A stretch of DNA of 64,000 nt from Clostridium punense (GTDB taxonomy: Bacteria; Bacillota; Clostridia; Clostridiales; Clostridiaceae). The stretch lies in NCBI RefSeq assembly GCF_017874425.1, contig NZ_JAGGLL010000003.1:1-64000 (forward strand), in the 5' to 3' direction. Under the pieces are notes generated by a model, which was not told where the DNA came from, ran no database searches, and worked only from the letters and a program-made list of their open reading frames with translations. Below are positions 1 to 8,241 of the stretch, piece by piece. Position 1 is the stretch's first letter, and each line of letters opens with the position of its first letter. The translations under genes were made by a program, and so were the position numbers.

Positions 1-106
1 TAATCACATATTCATCTTAAACTACTTGTTTATAAATAATAAAATTCTATGAAAATAGAAGTAAATAAAAGATAAATTAAAATTATTGAGGTAGGGGGAA
101 AGTAAA

Positions 107-478
107 ATGGCTGAATCAAATAACATTTTATCATGGACATTAATTTCAGAATGCCCAATTCCTAGTGATGCAAAGGATTTATTAGTGGAAGGTGAGGTAG
201 CAATTGCTGCTTATAAAACATTCCGTGATAGCGCTATATTCACTAACAAGAGATTAATAGTAAGAGATTCACAGGGGATTACAGGGAAAAAAGTAGAGAT
301 ATATTCACTACCATACTCATCAATAAACATGTGGTCTACAGAAAATGCGGGAAAATTATTTGATATGAATGCTGAAGTTGAACTTTGGACAAGGGCAGGA
401 CACATAAAAGTGAACTTAAACAAAGATGTGGATATACGTAAGTTTGATAAACTAATAGCAAGTGTTCTTTTAAAATAA
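107..478 (+). CDS. PH-like domain protein (bacterial PH family), function unknown
   Basis: A 123-residue soluble protein with no signal peptide or membrane segment. The pattern of an N-terminal lead, then a beta-rich stretch (FTNKRLIVRDSQG near residues 46-58, then LPYSSINMW and ELWTRAGHIKVNL), is typical of the short bacterial pleckstrin-homology-like proteins that assemble into rings or bind partners. A strong ribosome site (GTAGGGGGA) precedes the ATG. It stands alone and ends before a hairpin terminator at 536-581. A decayed copy of its 3' third and its terminator lies about 10.6 kb downstream (11021-11241), so the locus has been duplicated. The family call rests on sequence pattern only; biological role unknown. 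Confidence 0.7.
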   Translation: MAESNNILSWTLISECPIPSDAKDLLVEGEVAIAAYKTFRDSAIFTNKRLIVRDSQGITGKKVEIYSLPYSSINMWSTENAGKLFDMNAEVELWTRAGHIKVNLNKDVDIRKFDKLIASVLLK

Positions 479-535
479 TTTGTAAAATTGGAAGTGTTCA
501 CATATTAGATAAATAATATAATATTCATAGGTTTT

Positions 536-581
536 AAAGTAGCTATAAGTATGGTTATAAATACTCTTAGCTACTTTTTTA
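536..581 (+). terminator. Rho-independent terminator of the PH-domain gene
   Basis: Inverted repeat AAAGTAGCTA...TAGCTACTTT followed by a run of T. A closely related hairpin closes the decayed copy at 11202-11241. The rest of the 479-1037 gap holds the repeat element at 742-884 and nothing else I can support. Confidence 0.75.
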
Positions 582-741
582 ATACATAAATACAACATAT
601 AAAATAAAAATTGCTACTTCATAAATGCATAAAGTCTATTTTGTTTTCTCTTTCATATAAGTTACTTAAGATCATCTTATAATATAGAAGTAGAATTGAA
701 GCTTATATAAAATTAAAGAAAAGTATTATTTACACTTCATT

Positions 742-884
742 AGGTATCTGTGAAAAAGCGATAAGTCAGAGCTTTGAAAGATATTTTCAGTTCACAAGCA
801 AGCTTGTGCTGACAAGTAACCTTTTGATCTAGTATAACTGAAATTAGAGGTACATGCTGACTAATTAATTTTTCCAAGATGCCT
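742..884. repeat. Intergenic inverted-repeat element, copy A (MITE-like or structured RNA)
   Basis: This 143 bp element begins AGGTATCT and ends AGATGCCT, which pair with one wobble. The inverted repeat continues inward to AGTCAG/CTGACT, giving imperfect termini of about 28 bp. Inside is a hairpin CACAAGC-AA-GCTTGTG (793-808), and near the 3' side AGTAT can pair with ATGCT. A second copy with the same order of blocks lies at 25129-25304. TTA flanks both copies on both sides and could be a 3-bp target duplication or chance. I cannot name a known family. The next gene is the ECF sigma factor, 154 bp downstream. Confidence 0.7.
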
Positions 885-1037
885 TATAATAAATCTAAAA
901 ATTAAAACAGAAATTGAGGTTTAGAAAAATTGATTAGTACCATAAGAAAATTTATAGCAAAGTGTTACTTTTATAAAAGCAATAAGGTCTTTATAGATAT
1001 AGGGTATTTGGAGAAAACATATTAGGGGGAAGAGTTT

Positions 1038-1607
1038 TTGGATACAGATTATTTGTTGGTAGAGAGAGTTATAAAAGGTGATGCGAAAGCATATGAAACT
1101 CTTATTTTGAAATATCAAGACATTATCTACGGCTTTTTATATAAAAACACCTTGGATAAAGAGGATAGTGAAGATATTATGCAGGAAGCCTTTTTAAAGG
1201 CTTATAAAAATTTATATAAACTTGAGGATAAGTCTAATTTTTATCATTGGTTATTCAAAATTACAATTAATACAATGAACACTCATTTAAAAAAGAGGAA
1301 AAAATCCACTATGGAGTTTGATGAGTCTTTTGAAAACCTAAAAGCCGATGATAAATACAATCCTGAAAATATGCTGGAGTTGAAGGAAAAAGAGAAAGAA
1401 CTACATAAAAAGTTGAGCATTCTCAAAGAGGATCAAAAGAATATTATTTTGCTTAAATTTGTACATGGATTCTCATACAAGGAAATAGGTGAGTTTCTTA
1501 AAATTAAAGAAGATACAGTTAAAATGAAAGCCTTTAGAGCAAAGAAAAAGTTATATATTTCAAGCGGAGAGGAATCAGAAGAAGGAGGTATCTTAAATGA
1601 AGTGTAA
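1038..1607 (+). CDS. ECF-type RNA polymerase sigma factor
   Basis: A 189-residue sigma-70 family protein of extracytoplasmic-function type. Region 2 covers about residues 10-80 (DSEDIMQEAFLKAYKNL is the typical region 2.2/2.3 stretch). Region 4 covers about residues 120-175 (FVHGFSYKEIGEFLKIKEDTVKMKAFRAKKKL is the helix-turn-helix that reads the -35). The TTG start at 1038 follows AGGGGGA with good spacing. The stop overlaps the start of the downstream anti-sigma gene by 11 bp, so the two are translationally coupled and form a sigma/anti-sigma pair. It should redirect transcription to a small regulon in response to an envelope or extracellular signal. The signal is not visible here. Confidence 0.9.
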   Translation: MDTDYLLVERVIKGDAKAYETLILKYQDIIYGFLYKNTLDKEDSEDIMQEAFLKAYKNLYKLEDKSNFYHWLFKITINTMNTHLKKRKKSTMEFDESFENLKADDKYNPENMLELKEKEKELHKKLSILKEDQKNIILLKFVHGFSYKEIGEFLKIKEDTVKMKAFRAKKKLYISSGEESEEGGILNEV

Positions 1608-3501
1608 TGAAGAAAACTTATATGATTATATTGAAAACAAACTGGATGATGAAAAACTAAAAATGGTAGAAGAGCATATTAGAGTTTGTAAAAAATGCAC
1701 AGAAGTTTTAAATACCTTTAAACTTATGGAATCTATTGGTGAAACTCCATTTCATGCATCGTCAGCATTTACAACTACTGTGATGAGTAAAATAGACAAA
1801 GATTTATATTCAAGAAAAAGGTACTTTTACCTAAATAAAATAATTGAAAATAAAAGGAAGATTGTAAAGTATACAGCAGTGGCAGTGCTGGCTTTTGCAG
1901 TAATAAGTATACCTATGTTTAGTGAAAAGTTTAATTTAGTAGGTAATTTAAAAAATAATAATTTAGTTAAAGTACAAGAGGACAATGTTAAGATAGATGA
2001 TATAGATGAAAAATCTAAAAATATTCTTCTTAAGTATAATTATCATATAGAGGAGAAGATTAGTGAAAAGCAAATTGTATTAAATGAATCCTTTGGGTCA
2101 AATTTAGAAACAGAAGCATCTAAGGAGATAGGCCTTGATTTATCACAATATAAACGTAAAGAAGTTAAGCAAGTAACTTATACCTTAAAGGAAAAAACAA
2201 AGGATAACTTCAATGGAAGCATAAGTGCTATTTTATATTATAATGATAAAAACGAATTAATAGGGGGCTTCTTGTCCTATGATGGGTATACTCCAGGAAT
2301 ATTCCCAATAAACAGTAGAAGTGAGGTTATACCTGAAGGTTTTGAGCCACAGACCTTTAAGTTTGAAAGTGTGGAAAGCATTGAACTTATTAAATTTGAA
2401 TATTCAAATGGGGAAAACTTAGGTGTAGAAAAAAGAAGTACAATTACCAGGAATTTAGAGAAGTTTTTAGCTGCATTAGAAACTTCTAAGCCAATTAATA
2501 AAGAGTTTAATGGAAAGAAATCTGTAGAAAATCAATACATGATATGCATTAATTATAAAGATAAGGCTGTGTTGAGATTATATTATTATAAGGATATAAA
2601 TAAAATAGATATTACTGGATTAAATGACTGGCATTATGAAACAACAGATGAGCTTAGAGCATTGGTTGAAGCAGGGGGTTTGACAAAGGAAACAACAGCA
2701 GTTTCCAAAAAGGATTTACGTAATAAAATTACCAATAGTGTAGACTATTTCTCAAGTGCTCAAGGAATCTTTAGATTGTATGAGAAAAGATTAAATAGTG
2801 ATGTTACAGTAGACTATAAAGTTAAACTTAAAGATATTCCATCAAGCTATGAAAAAGAAACTTCAAAGGATGGCACCATAGTTGAAGCAACTCTTAATGA
2901 AAACAAGAAGACTATATTTGACAACAATTCAAAAACCTTTAGAGTTGGAGATGTATCAGTATCTAAAGGAGGTACCGCAAGGAATGATATAGAAGCAACT
3001 CTTAATGAAGACAAGAGAAGTATATTTGACAAAAATACAAAAACCTTTAGAGTTGAAGATGTATCAGTATCTAAAAGAGATACCACAAGGGATAATATAG
3101 AGAATAGATACGGTACTGCATCAGATGGTAGTAGTGTAGGCTATCTAAGACGTGACCCTTTATTTTTACTTTACGCAAATGAAAGTTTGTTTAATCAAAA
3201 CTTGGCAGTTGGAATTTTAAAAGATGAATCAAAGTGGTCTATATCTGCTATAGAAAAGTATTTGGATCTAGATGCAGCGATAATTGAGGGTACCCTTGAT
3301 AATTACTATTCAGTTAAATTTGCATCAACAAAATATAAGATTTGGGTAGAAAAAAACACTGGCATAGTATTAAAGACTGAATGGTATGATGAAAATGGAG
3401 TCATAACAAAAAAGTTAGAAACCACTTCCATAAAATTAAATATACCAATAGATGATAAAGAAATGAAAAAAGACATAACAGGTTATACTGAAAGTAATTA
3501 A
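1597..3501 (+). CDS. Membrane-anchored zinc-binding anti-sigma factor with large extracytoplasmic region
   Basis: A 634-residue protein. The N-terminus carries the anti-sigma zinc motif H-x3-C-x2-C (HIRVCKKC, about residues 28-35) that clamps the cognate sigma factor. One membrane segment follows at about residues 91-109 (IVKYTAVAVLAFAVISIPMF). The remaining 520 residues would lie outside the cell and may sense the signal; I recognise no named domain there. A 36-residue tandem duplication sits at about residues 429-500. The start overlaps the sigma gene and has GGAGGT upstream. It is far longer than a minimal anti-sigma protein (about 100-250 residues), so the outer region probably does more than inhibit sigma. 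Confidence 0.85.
   Translation: MKCNEENLYDYIENKLDDEKLKMVEEHIRVCKKCTEVLNTFKLMESIGETPFHASSAFTTTVMSKIDKDLYSRKRYFYLNKIIENKRKIVKYTAVAVLAFAVISIPMFSEKFNLVGNLKNNNLVKVQEDNVKIDDIDEKSKNILLKYNYHIEEKISEKQIVLNESFGSNLETEASKEIGLDLSQYKRKEVKQVTYTLKEKTKDNFNGSISAILYYNDKNELIGGFLSYDGYTPGIFPINSRSEVIPEGFEPQTFKFESVESIELIKFEYSNGENLGVEKRSTITRNLEKFLAALETSKPINKEFNGKKSVENQYMICINYKDKAVLRLYYYKDINKIDITGLNDWHYETTDELRALVEAGGLTKETTAVSKKDLRNKITNSVDYFSSAQGIFRLYEKRLNSDVTVDYKVKLKDIPSSYEKETSKDGTIVEATLNENKKTIFDNNSKTFRVGDVSVSKGGTARNDIEATLNEDKRSIFDKNTKTFRVEDVSVSKRDTTRDNIENRYGTASDGSSVGYLRRDPLFLLYANESLFNQNLAVGILKDESKWSISAIEKYLDLDAAIIEGTLDNYYSVKFASTKYKIWVEKNTGIVLKTEWYDENGVITKKLETTSIKLNIPIDDKEMKKDITGYTESN
2881..3096 (+). repeat. In-frame 108-bp tandem duplication inside the anti-sigma gene
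   Basis: Two adjacent 108-bp units (2881-2988 and 2989-3096) encode 36-residue repeats. Both contain EATLNE, then IFD, KTFRV and DVSVSK. The copies differ at several codons, mostly silent or conservative changes such as N/D and K/R, so the duplication is not very recent and the frame has been kept. Confidence 0.9.
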
Positions 3502-3766
3502 AAATAGCATTATATAAAATATAACAAGGATATTACATTGCCTTTAAGATAGATTGCCTAAAACTTATCTTACAACCTAGAAATAATATTGCACTTACAT
3601 GCTAAAATATGGCTGTTATGTAGCAAATAAATGATTACAGAGTAAGAGTACTTAAAGTATAATAGAAATAAATACTTAGAATGTAACAGTTAATATTTAG
3701 CTTAGAAATTTGGAGGTCACACTTACAATAAAAGTGACCATTGTAGAGAGAGCGAGGCGAATTATT

Positions 3767-4177
3767 ATGTGGCAATGTCCAAAATGCGGACGTAATTTTA
3801 AAAATACAGACCAAGACCACTTCTGCGGCGAGCCGCCAAAAACCATTGATGACTATATTGAAGCACAATTGGAAGAGGTTAAACCGTTGTTAAATCAAGT
3901 GAGAGATACACTTCGCACCGCACTTCCACATGCACAAGAGCGTATCTCATGGAGTATGCCAACTTATTGGAATAAACAAAATATAATTCACTTTGCAGCA
4001 TTCAAAAATCACATTGGGTTGTACCCTGGACCTGAGGTTGTAGAGCATTTCACTGAAAGACTAAGGGAGTACAAGACAAGCAAAGGCGCAGTGCAGTTTC
4101 CGTATAGCAAGCCATTACCACTGTCACTTATTGAAGAAATAGCAAAATGGTGTTACAATACTAGGAACCATCACTAA
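3767..4177 (+). CDS. DUF1801 (YdhG-like) protein with N-terminal zinc ribbon
   Basis: About 136 residues. The N-terminus has a CPKCGRNF...DHFCG zinc-ribbon-like motif. The remainder resembles the DUF1801/YdhG fold (YIEAQLEEVKPLLNQVRDTLRTALPHAQERISWSMPTYW, then HIGLYPGPE and AVQFPYSKPLPLSLIEEI), a family linked to iron-chaperone-like folds and of unknown biochemical role. I place the start at the ATG at 3767 (MWQCPKCG), with GAGG upstream, rather than the in-frame TTG at 3710 that has no ribosome site. GC is visibly higher than in its neighbours (CGGCGAGCCGCC), suggesting recent acquisition. A strong hairpin terminator follows. Confidence 0.75.
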   Translation: MWQCPKCGRNFKNTDQDHFCGEPPKTIDDYIEAQLEEVKPLLNQVRDTLRTALPHAQERISWSMPTYWNKQNIIHFAAFKNHIGLYPGPEVVEHFTERLREYKTSKGAVQFPYSKPLPLSLIEEIAKWCYNTRNHH

Positions 4178-4181
4178 TAAG

Positions 4182-4212
4182 GAAAGGGTATGCATAATTT
4201 GCATACCCTTTC
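4182..4212 (+). terminator. Terminator after the DUF1801 gene
   Basis: Near-perfect 12-bp inverted repeat (AAAGGGTATGCA / TGCATACCCTTT) with a 5-base loop. The T-rich tail is short. Confidence 0.75.
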
Positions 4213-4276
4213 TTATATGGTAAAAAGTGAGATTGAATTAAGGCTACTTTTCTGTTTCTAATGGGAATTGAAGCTA

Positions 4277-5215
4277 TTATTTATTATTTTTTACTTTTTC
4301 AAGTTCATCTCCAAGAAATTTTGCAATAGCTCCCATTCCTGAAACACCAGCTTTACTTTCTGCTTCATTGTTATAGTTTGTGTTTGTATTTACATCATAT
4401 GTGTAAATAACACCTTTTTTGTCAGTAATCATTTCAATACCTGCAATTTCAATGCCATTAGCAGCTAGGAACTTTTCATATTTTTCAAATATAGGGTTAC
4501 TAAAGCCTTCTAGTACTGTAAACTTAGAAGTTTTAGTCTCTCCAACTGGGCAGAAAGCATCAGAAATTTGGCAAGCATCTGCAGGACAGAGTTGGAAGCC
4601 TTCAGAAGTGTTAACTTGTACAGAATAGTAGTACTTTCCGCCAATAAACTCATTTCTAACAATATATGGGTTAGGAGATTCGATATATTGTTGAATTAAA
4701 GTTATTCCATCTACAGGCTCTTCAAAATCAGGTCCATAAACATAACTTTCTAGAGCTTCAATATTTGAGAATTTTTGAACTCCAAGACCCTTCCCAGCTC
4801 TGTTATGCTTTGTTATGAAAGCACCTTCAAACTCTTTTGCAGCTTTAATTATTTCTTCTTTTCCAATAGCAGCAATAGTTTTAGGAGTGCGAACTCCAAA
4901 GGCTTCTAGAGAAACCTGTTGAGCTACCTTGCTTACTTCAAGCCTAAGGGCGTTGCTGTTGTTTACAACTCGTCTTCCATGAGCTTCAAGCCAAGCAAGT
5001 ACAGCTGCTGTATATTCTGCAGCATAACGATGGTCTCTTGTGTGAGAGGAAGCACTCATTCTATTATAGAAAACTCCCTCAGGAGGTGTTTTAGTTAAAT
5101 CAAGAGTTCCTTTTGATAAAAACCATTCTTCATAAGGTAGGTTTAAAGCCTCAAATTCCTTTCTAAGTGGTAATACCCATTCCTCATTTTCGTGTATAAC
5201 GTATATCTTTTCCAT
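4277..5215 (-). CDS. ATP-grasp ligase, RimK-like, substrate unknown
   Basis: A 312-residue cytosolic protein of the ATP-grasp superfamily. ATP-grasp features run from about residue 100 onward: AFITKHNRAGKGLGVQKF for the phosphate-gripping loop, and later GIEMITDKKGVIYTYDVNTNTNYN with the acid/Asn metal ligands. Such enzymes join a carboxylate to an amine or thiol through an acyl phosphate. It lies 23 bp downstream of a cystine-type symporter under a T-box with a cysteine specifier, so a cysteine-containing or sulfur-related product is a fair inference. It could equally be an amino-acid or tail-modifying ligase. GAAAGGATTG precedes the ATG. Confidence 0.75.
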   Translation of the reverse strand: MEKIYVIHENEEWVLPLRKEFEALNLPYEEWFLSKGTLDLTKTPPEGVFYNRMSASSHTRDHRYAAEYTAAVLAWLEAHGRRVVNNSNALRLEVSKVAQQVSLEAFGVRTPKTIAAIGKEEIIKAAKEFEGAFITKHNRAGKGLGVQKFSNIEALESYVYGPDFEEPVDGITLIQQYIESPNPYIVRNEFIGGKYYYSVQVNTSEGFQLCPADACQISDAFCPVGETKTSKFTVLEGFSNPIFEKYEKFLAANGIEIAGIEMITDKKGVIYTYDVNTNTNYNNEAESKAGVSGMGAIAKFLGDELEKVKNNK

Positions 5216-5238
5216 TGTTTATCAATCCTTTCTTTATA

Positions 5239-6564
5239 TTAAGCTGCATGCAGCTCTTGTTTTTTAGTATTATTTTTATCATTGAATCCATCTACATCTA
5301 GTTCATTTTCTGTGCTAGCAACTAGAATTGAAGCTACAGCAGCACCAGTAACATTTGTCATAGTTCTAATCATATCCACTACAACATCTATCCCAAGAAT
5401 CATAGCAAGTCCTTCAACTGGAAGACCTAAGCTAGAAAGCACTACTGTTGCTGATATGGTAGCTGCTCCAGGTACCCCTGCAATTCCAATAGAACTTATA
5501 GCGGCTGTTACAAAAAGCAATACATAGTGAGTAAGGGTAAGTTCAATGTTAAATATTCTTGCAACGAATATTGCCACAAGGGTAGGGTAAACACCGCCGC
5601 CACCATTCATTCCTATAGATGCTCCAAGTGAGGCAGTGAAGCTAGCAATTCTATCTGAGATTTTAACATTCTCAGTCAATACCCTGATAGTTATAGGAAG
5701 AGTTCCATAACTACTTCTAGTTGTAAAAGCTATAATCAAGGCTTCAGAGATTTTTTTGAAAAATTTTATTGGGTTTACTTTTGCAATAACTGCAATCAAA
5801 CTTCCATGTACTAGTGCAATGTGAATTAGACAACTTAAATACATAGCAATTATAAATTTAGCTAAAGGTAATAATGAAGTTACACCATATTTAGCTGCTA
5901 CTGGAACCATTAAACCATACACGCCATAAGGTGTTAACTCAATTATAGTTCTTGTTAAAGTAAACATTATTTTTGAGAAAGAACTTATAAGATCTTTAAC
6001 TGGTTTAACCTTTTCAGGTTTTTTACTACCTTCAACATTGATTGCTACTGCTATAAACATTGAGAATATAATTACTGGGATCATCTTTGCATTAGCCATA
6101 TCATTTATAGGATTAGCAGGAATCATATCAATTAATACAGCAGAAAACTTTGGTATTTCTTTAGCTTTAAAAGCAGCATCTTTTACAAATTCAATACCAG
6201 AGCCTAAATCCATTACTTTACCAACAAGTAAACCTATTGCAGTAGCTAAAACTGTGGTAGTTATCAAAAATCCAATGGATTTTAAGCTTATACTTTTTAG
6301 TTTACTTGTATTGTCTAAAGTAGTTATGCTTGAAATTAAAGATGACATAACTAGTGGGATAACAAGCATCTTAATCAAATTAACGTAGATTGTACCAACA
6401 GGCTCAATTATTAAAGCATTGCTTTTAAGTAATGCCCCTACGGACACCCCGAAAAACATAGCAGTAAAAACTCTAACACCCAAAGAGATTTTTTTAGTTT
6501 TCATAAAGAATAAAATTCCCACGACTAAAACTGAAATTAATAAAGTTACATATTGCAAATTCAT
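5239..6564 (-). CDS. Dicarboxylate/amino acid:cation symporter, TcyP-like (probable L-cystine importer)
   Basis: A 441-residue, strongly hydrophobic protein of the DAACS family with about 8-10 membrane segments. The serine-rich re-entrant loop appears as FTTRSSYGTLP, and the unwound transmembrane motif as IGMNGGGGVYP. The latter resembles the cystine transporter TcyP/YdjN branch more than the glutamate or C4-dicarboxylate branches. The T-box leader upstream has a TGC codon at the specifier position, independently supporting cysteine/cystine. It is the first gene of a two-gene operon with the ATP-grasp ligase. The family call is strong; substrate is inference. Confidence 0.85.
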   Translation of the reverse strand: MNLQYVTLLISVLVVGILFFMKTKKISLGVRVFTAMFFGVSVGALLKSNALIIEPVGTIYVNLIKMLVIPLVMSSLISSITTLDNTSKLKSISLKSIGFLITTTVLATAIGLLVGKVMDLGSGIEFVKDAAFKAKEIPKFSAVLIDMIPANPINDMANAKMIPVIIFSMFIAVAINVEGSKKPEKVKPVKDLISSFSKIMFTLTRTIIELTPYGVYGLMVPVAAKYGVTSLLPLAKFIIAMYLSCLIHIALVHGSLIAVIAKVNPIKFFKKISEALIIAFTTRSSYGTLPITIRVLTENVKISDRIASFTASLGASIGMNGGGGVYPTLVAIFVARIFNIELTLTHYVLLFVTAAISSIGIAGVPGAATISATVVLSSLGLPVEGLAMILGIDVVVDMIRTMTNVTGAAVASILVASTENELDVDGFNDKNNTKKQELHAA

Positions 6565-6610
6565 TTTAAACCCTCCAAATTCGTAATTTTAATTTTAAAT
6601 CTAATATATT

Positions 6611-6635
6611 TCCTTAAAAGGGCCCTATTTAAGGA
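6611..6635. other. 25-bp near-perfect palindrome between the T-box terminator and the symporter
   Basis: TCCTTAAA and TTTAAGGA flank an AGGGCCCT core; only one base breaks the symmetry. It lies in the untranslated leader after the T-box terminator, 47 bp before the symporter start. It could be a second terminator-like or mRNA-stabilising hairpin, or a protein-binding operator. Confidence 0.6.
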
Positions 6636-6639
6636 AATC

Positions 6640-6893
6640 AAAAAACCTCCCACCTCTGAAAAAAATTCAGAGGCAGAAGGTTAAATTCCGCGGTTCCACT
6701 CTAATTAGACATAAAAATGCCCATCTTTCTCAGGTACTTGCATACCCTATCTCTATAACGGGAGAAACCCGGATAAGCCTACTAAATTTCGGTTATCTGC
6801 TCACAGGGGCACTTCAACTACATTCTATCATGGAGTTCTTTCAGCATTTGAACTCTTCTCTGTCTGTTTCATGTAATTTACTTTTCCTGATCT
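6640..6893 (-). promoter_or_regulatory. T-box riboswitch, cysteine specifier (TGC)
   Basis: Read on the minus strand, the leader has the T-box antiterminator core GTGGAACCGCGG (about 6689-6700). A terminator hairpin follows (arms 6646-6660 and 6666-6680) and ends in a T run. Upstream lies the stem I region with AGAGAAGAG, and a specifier loop followed by GAGCAG and ACCGAAA. The codon six bases before GAGC is TGC (6809-6811). Applying the same spacing to the argS T-box in this window gives AGA, an arginine codon, which validates the reading. Uncharged tRNA-Cys should therefore promote read-through into the symporter and ATP-grasp genes. Confidence 0.9.
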
Positions 6894-7188
6894 AAGCATT
6901 TATTAAGGTTGTAGCATGATATTTAGAATAATAACTTTTGAAGCAGATTTGCACCTACACCAAAAGAATTTTTCTAAGTTAAGCAATGCCACATATATAA
7001 GTTAGAATAATTAAAGATTGAAAATCTTGTAAATCATACTAAAACTATCTGAATTGATTATAGATGAGAATAAAACAAAAAACAAGAGGTTTTTATTAAA
7101 TAATTTAGCATAATGAAGTGTTAAAAATTGACATGAGTATATTTGGCATATTTTATTAAATATTAGTTCTGTATAAAAGAGGATATAA

Positions 7189-7509
7189 TTCAAGTTTGCG
7201 CATAATTGGGCAGTGCCTACAGAACCCAGTGGCTATAAGTTTGAATATCTCCTATTTAATATATTTGAGAAGTTAAATGATATGGCAGCTTTAGAAGTGG
7301 AAAGAGAAGAAGAATTTGCTCCAGTAAAAAATAAAGAGGGAGAAGATAGTCCTGAAACAGCAAAGGAATTGATTTTAAATTTGCATAAGAAATGGCTTAC
7401 TAATGCAGGGTTTGATAAGACGACGGTAGAAAAAAATCAAATAGAAGTTTCTCCTTTAGCATCATATTACGGAGATAATTTAAGTGGTAAAAATATTAAC
7501 GAAATCTAA
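7189..7509 (+). pseudogene. 3' remnant of a UDP-sugar (UAP1/UDPGP-type) pyrophosphorylase gene
   Basis: About 100 codons that read like the C-terminal end of eukaryote-type UDP-N-acetylhexosamine pyrophosphorylases: YKFEYLLFNIFE, then ALEVEREEEFAPVKN and EDSPETAKELILNLHKKWL. The full proteins are about 400 residues or more, and the nucleotide-binding N-terminal domain is absent. The frame is open from a TAA at 7186-7188, and the only candidate start is a GTG at 7213 with no ribosome site. A truncated relic is the best reading. A terminator hairpin survives downstream at 7542-7590. Confidence 0.7.
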
Positions 7510-7541
7510 AGGCTAGTTTTACTTATTATTAGATTTATAGA

Positions 7542-7590
7542 GAAGCAACTTAAGTAATAGATATTTATTACTTAAGTTGTTTCTTATTTT
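7542..7590 (+). terminator. Terminator after the pyrophosphorylase remnant
   Basis: Long inverted repeat (GAAGCAACTTAAGTAATA with TTATTACTTAAGTTG and TTTC) followed by T-rich sequence. The remaining 7591-7892 gap contains no supportable gene apart from the possible remnant at 7738-7818. Confidence 0.75.
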
Positions 7591-7737
7591 CTCAGTATAA
7601 ATACGTGCATTTCTTAGTGCTTTTTAGGGTATATAATTAGGGCTAATTCAAGTAAAATCCCTTGGAATCCTCATAAACACTATATTGTTATTTTTTTTAT
7701 TGTTAACAATACTTATTCTTATTTATATATTTAAAAA

Positions 7738-7818
7738 GTTATACATGGTAGCGTATCCAGTGATGAAGGATACTGTTTTTACTTTGATGAAGTATTAGCT
7801 CAAATGACTTTGATTTAA
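7738..7818 (+). pseudogene. Possible C-terminal gene fragment
   Basis: About 26 codons, VIHGSVSSDEGYCFYFDEVL and on to a TAA at 7816, with a protein-like composition but no start codon and no ribosome site. It may be another decayed coding relic in this disturbed stretch. Family not recognised; chance is a real alternative. Confidence 0.2.
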
Positions 7819-7908
7819 TGATTATGTAAGTAAATAAAGAATATAGGTATATTATTACAGTAATTATATGGTAAAATAAAATTAATTATTTTAAGAGGAG
7901 GATTGTAA

Positions 7909-8241
7909 GTGGATTTATTACATTTATTAGATTTGTTTTTTAATCATTCATTGATTGGATTATTGTTATTAATTTTTGGTGTAGTATATAAAATTTTTCC
8001 ACCGAAGAATATAAATGTGTTTTATGGCTTTAGGACTGAAAGATCAGAAAAAAGTAAGGAAGTATGGGACAAATCAAATATCTACTGCGCAAAAAAGATT
8101 ATAGAAGTAGGAATGTTTTTAACTATTTTAGGCGCTATTAATTTAATAGTACTTCCTAAAATGTACTCATTATTTTCAATCATCGCTGCGGGTTCGCTAC
8201 TAATATGGGTAATAGTAAAAACAGATAAATTTATAAGTTAA
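7909..8241 (+). CDS. SdpI-like small membrane protein
   Basis: A 110-residue protein with three hydrophobic segments (about residues 10-29, 66-82 and 86-104). Between the first two is the signature NVFYGFRTERSEKSKEVWDKSN found in the C-terminal part of SdpI family proteins. In Bacillus, SdpI is the membrane immunity protein against the SdpC toxin and acts with SdpR; many Firmicutes carry short orphan relatives like this one. Start is GTG at 7909 with AGAGGAGGAT upstream. No SdpC-like toxin gene is visible nearby, so an immunity role is not shown. Confidence 0.8.
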   Translation: MDLLHLLDLFFNHSLIGLLLLIFGVVYKIFPPKNINVFYGFRTERSEKSKEVWDKSNIYCAKKIIEVGMFLTILGAINLIVLPKMYSLFSIIAAGSLLIWVIVKTDKFIS

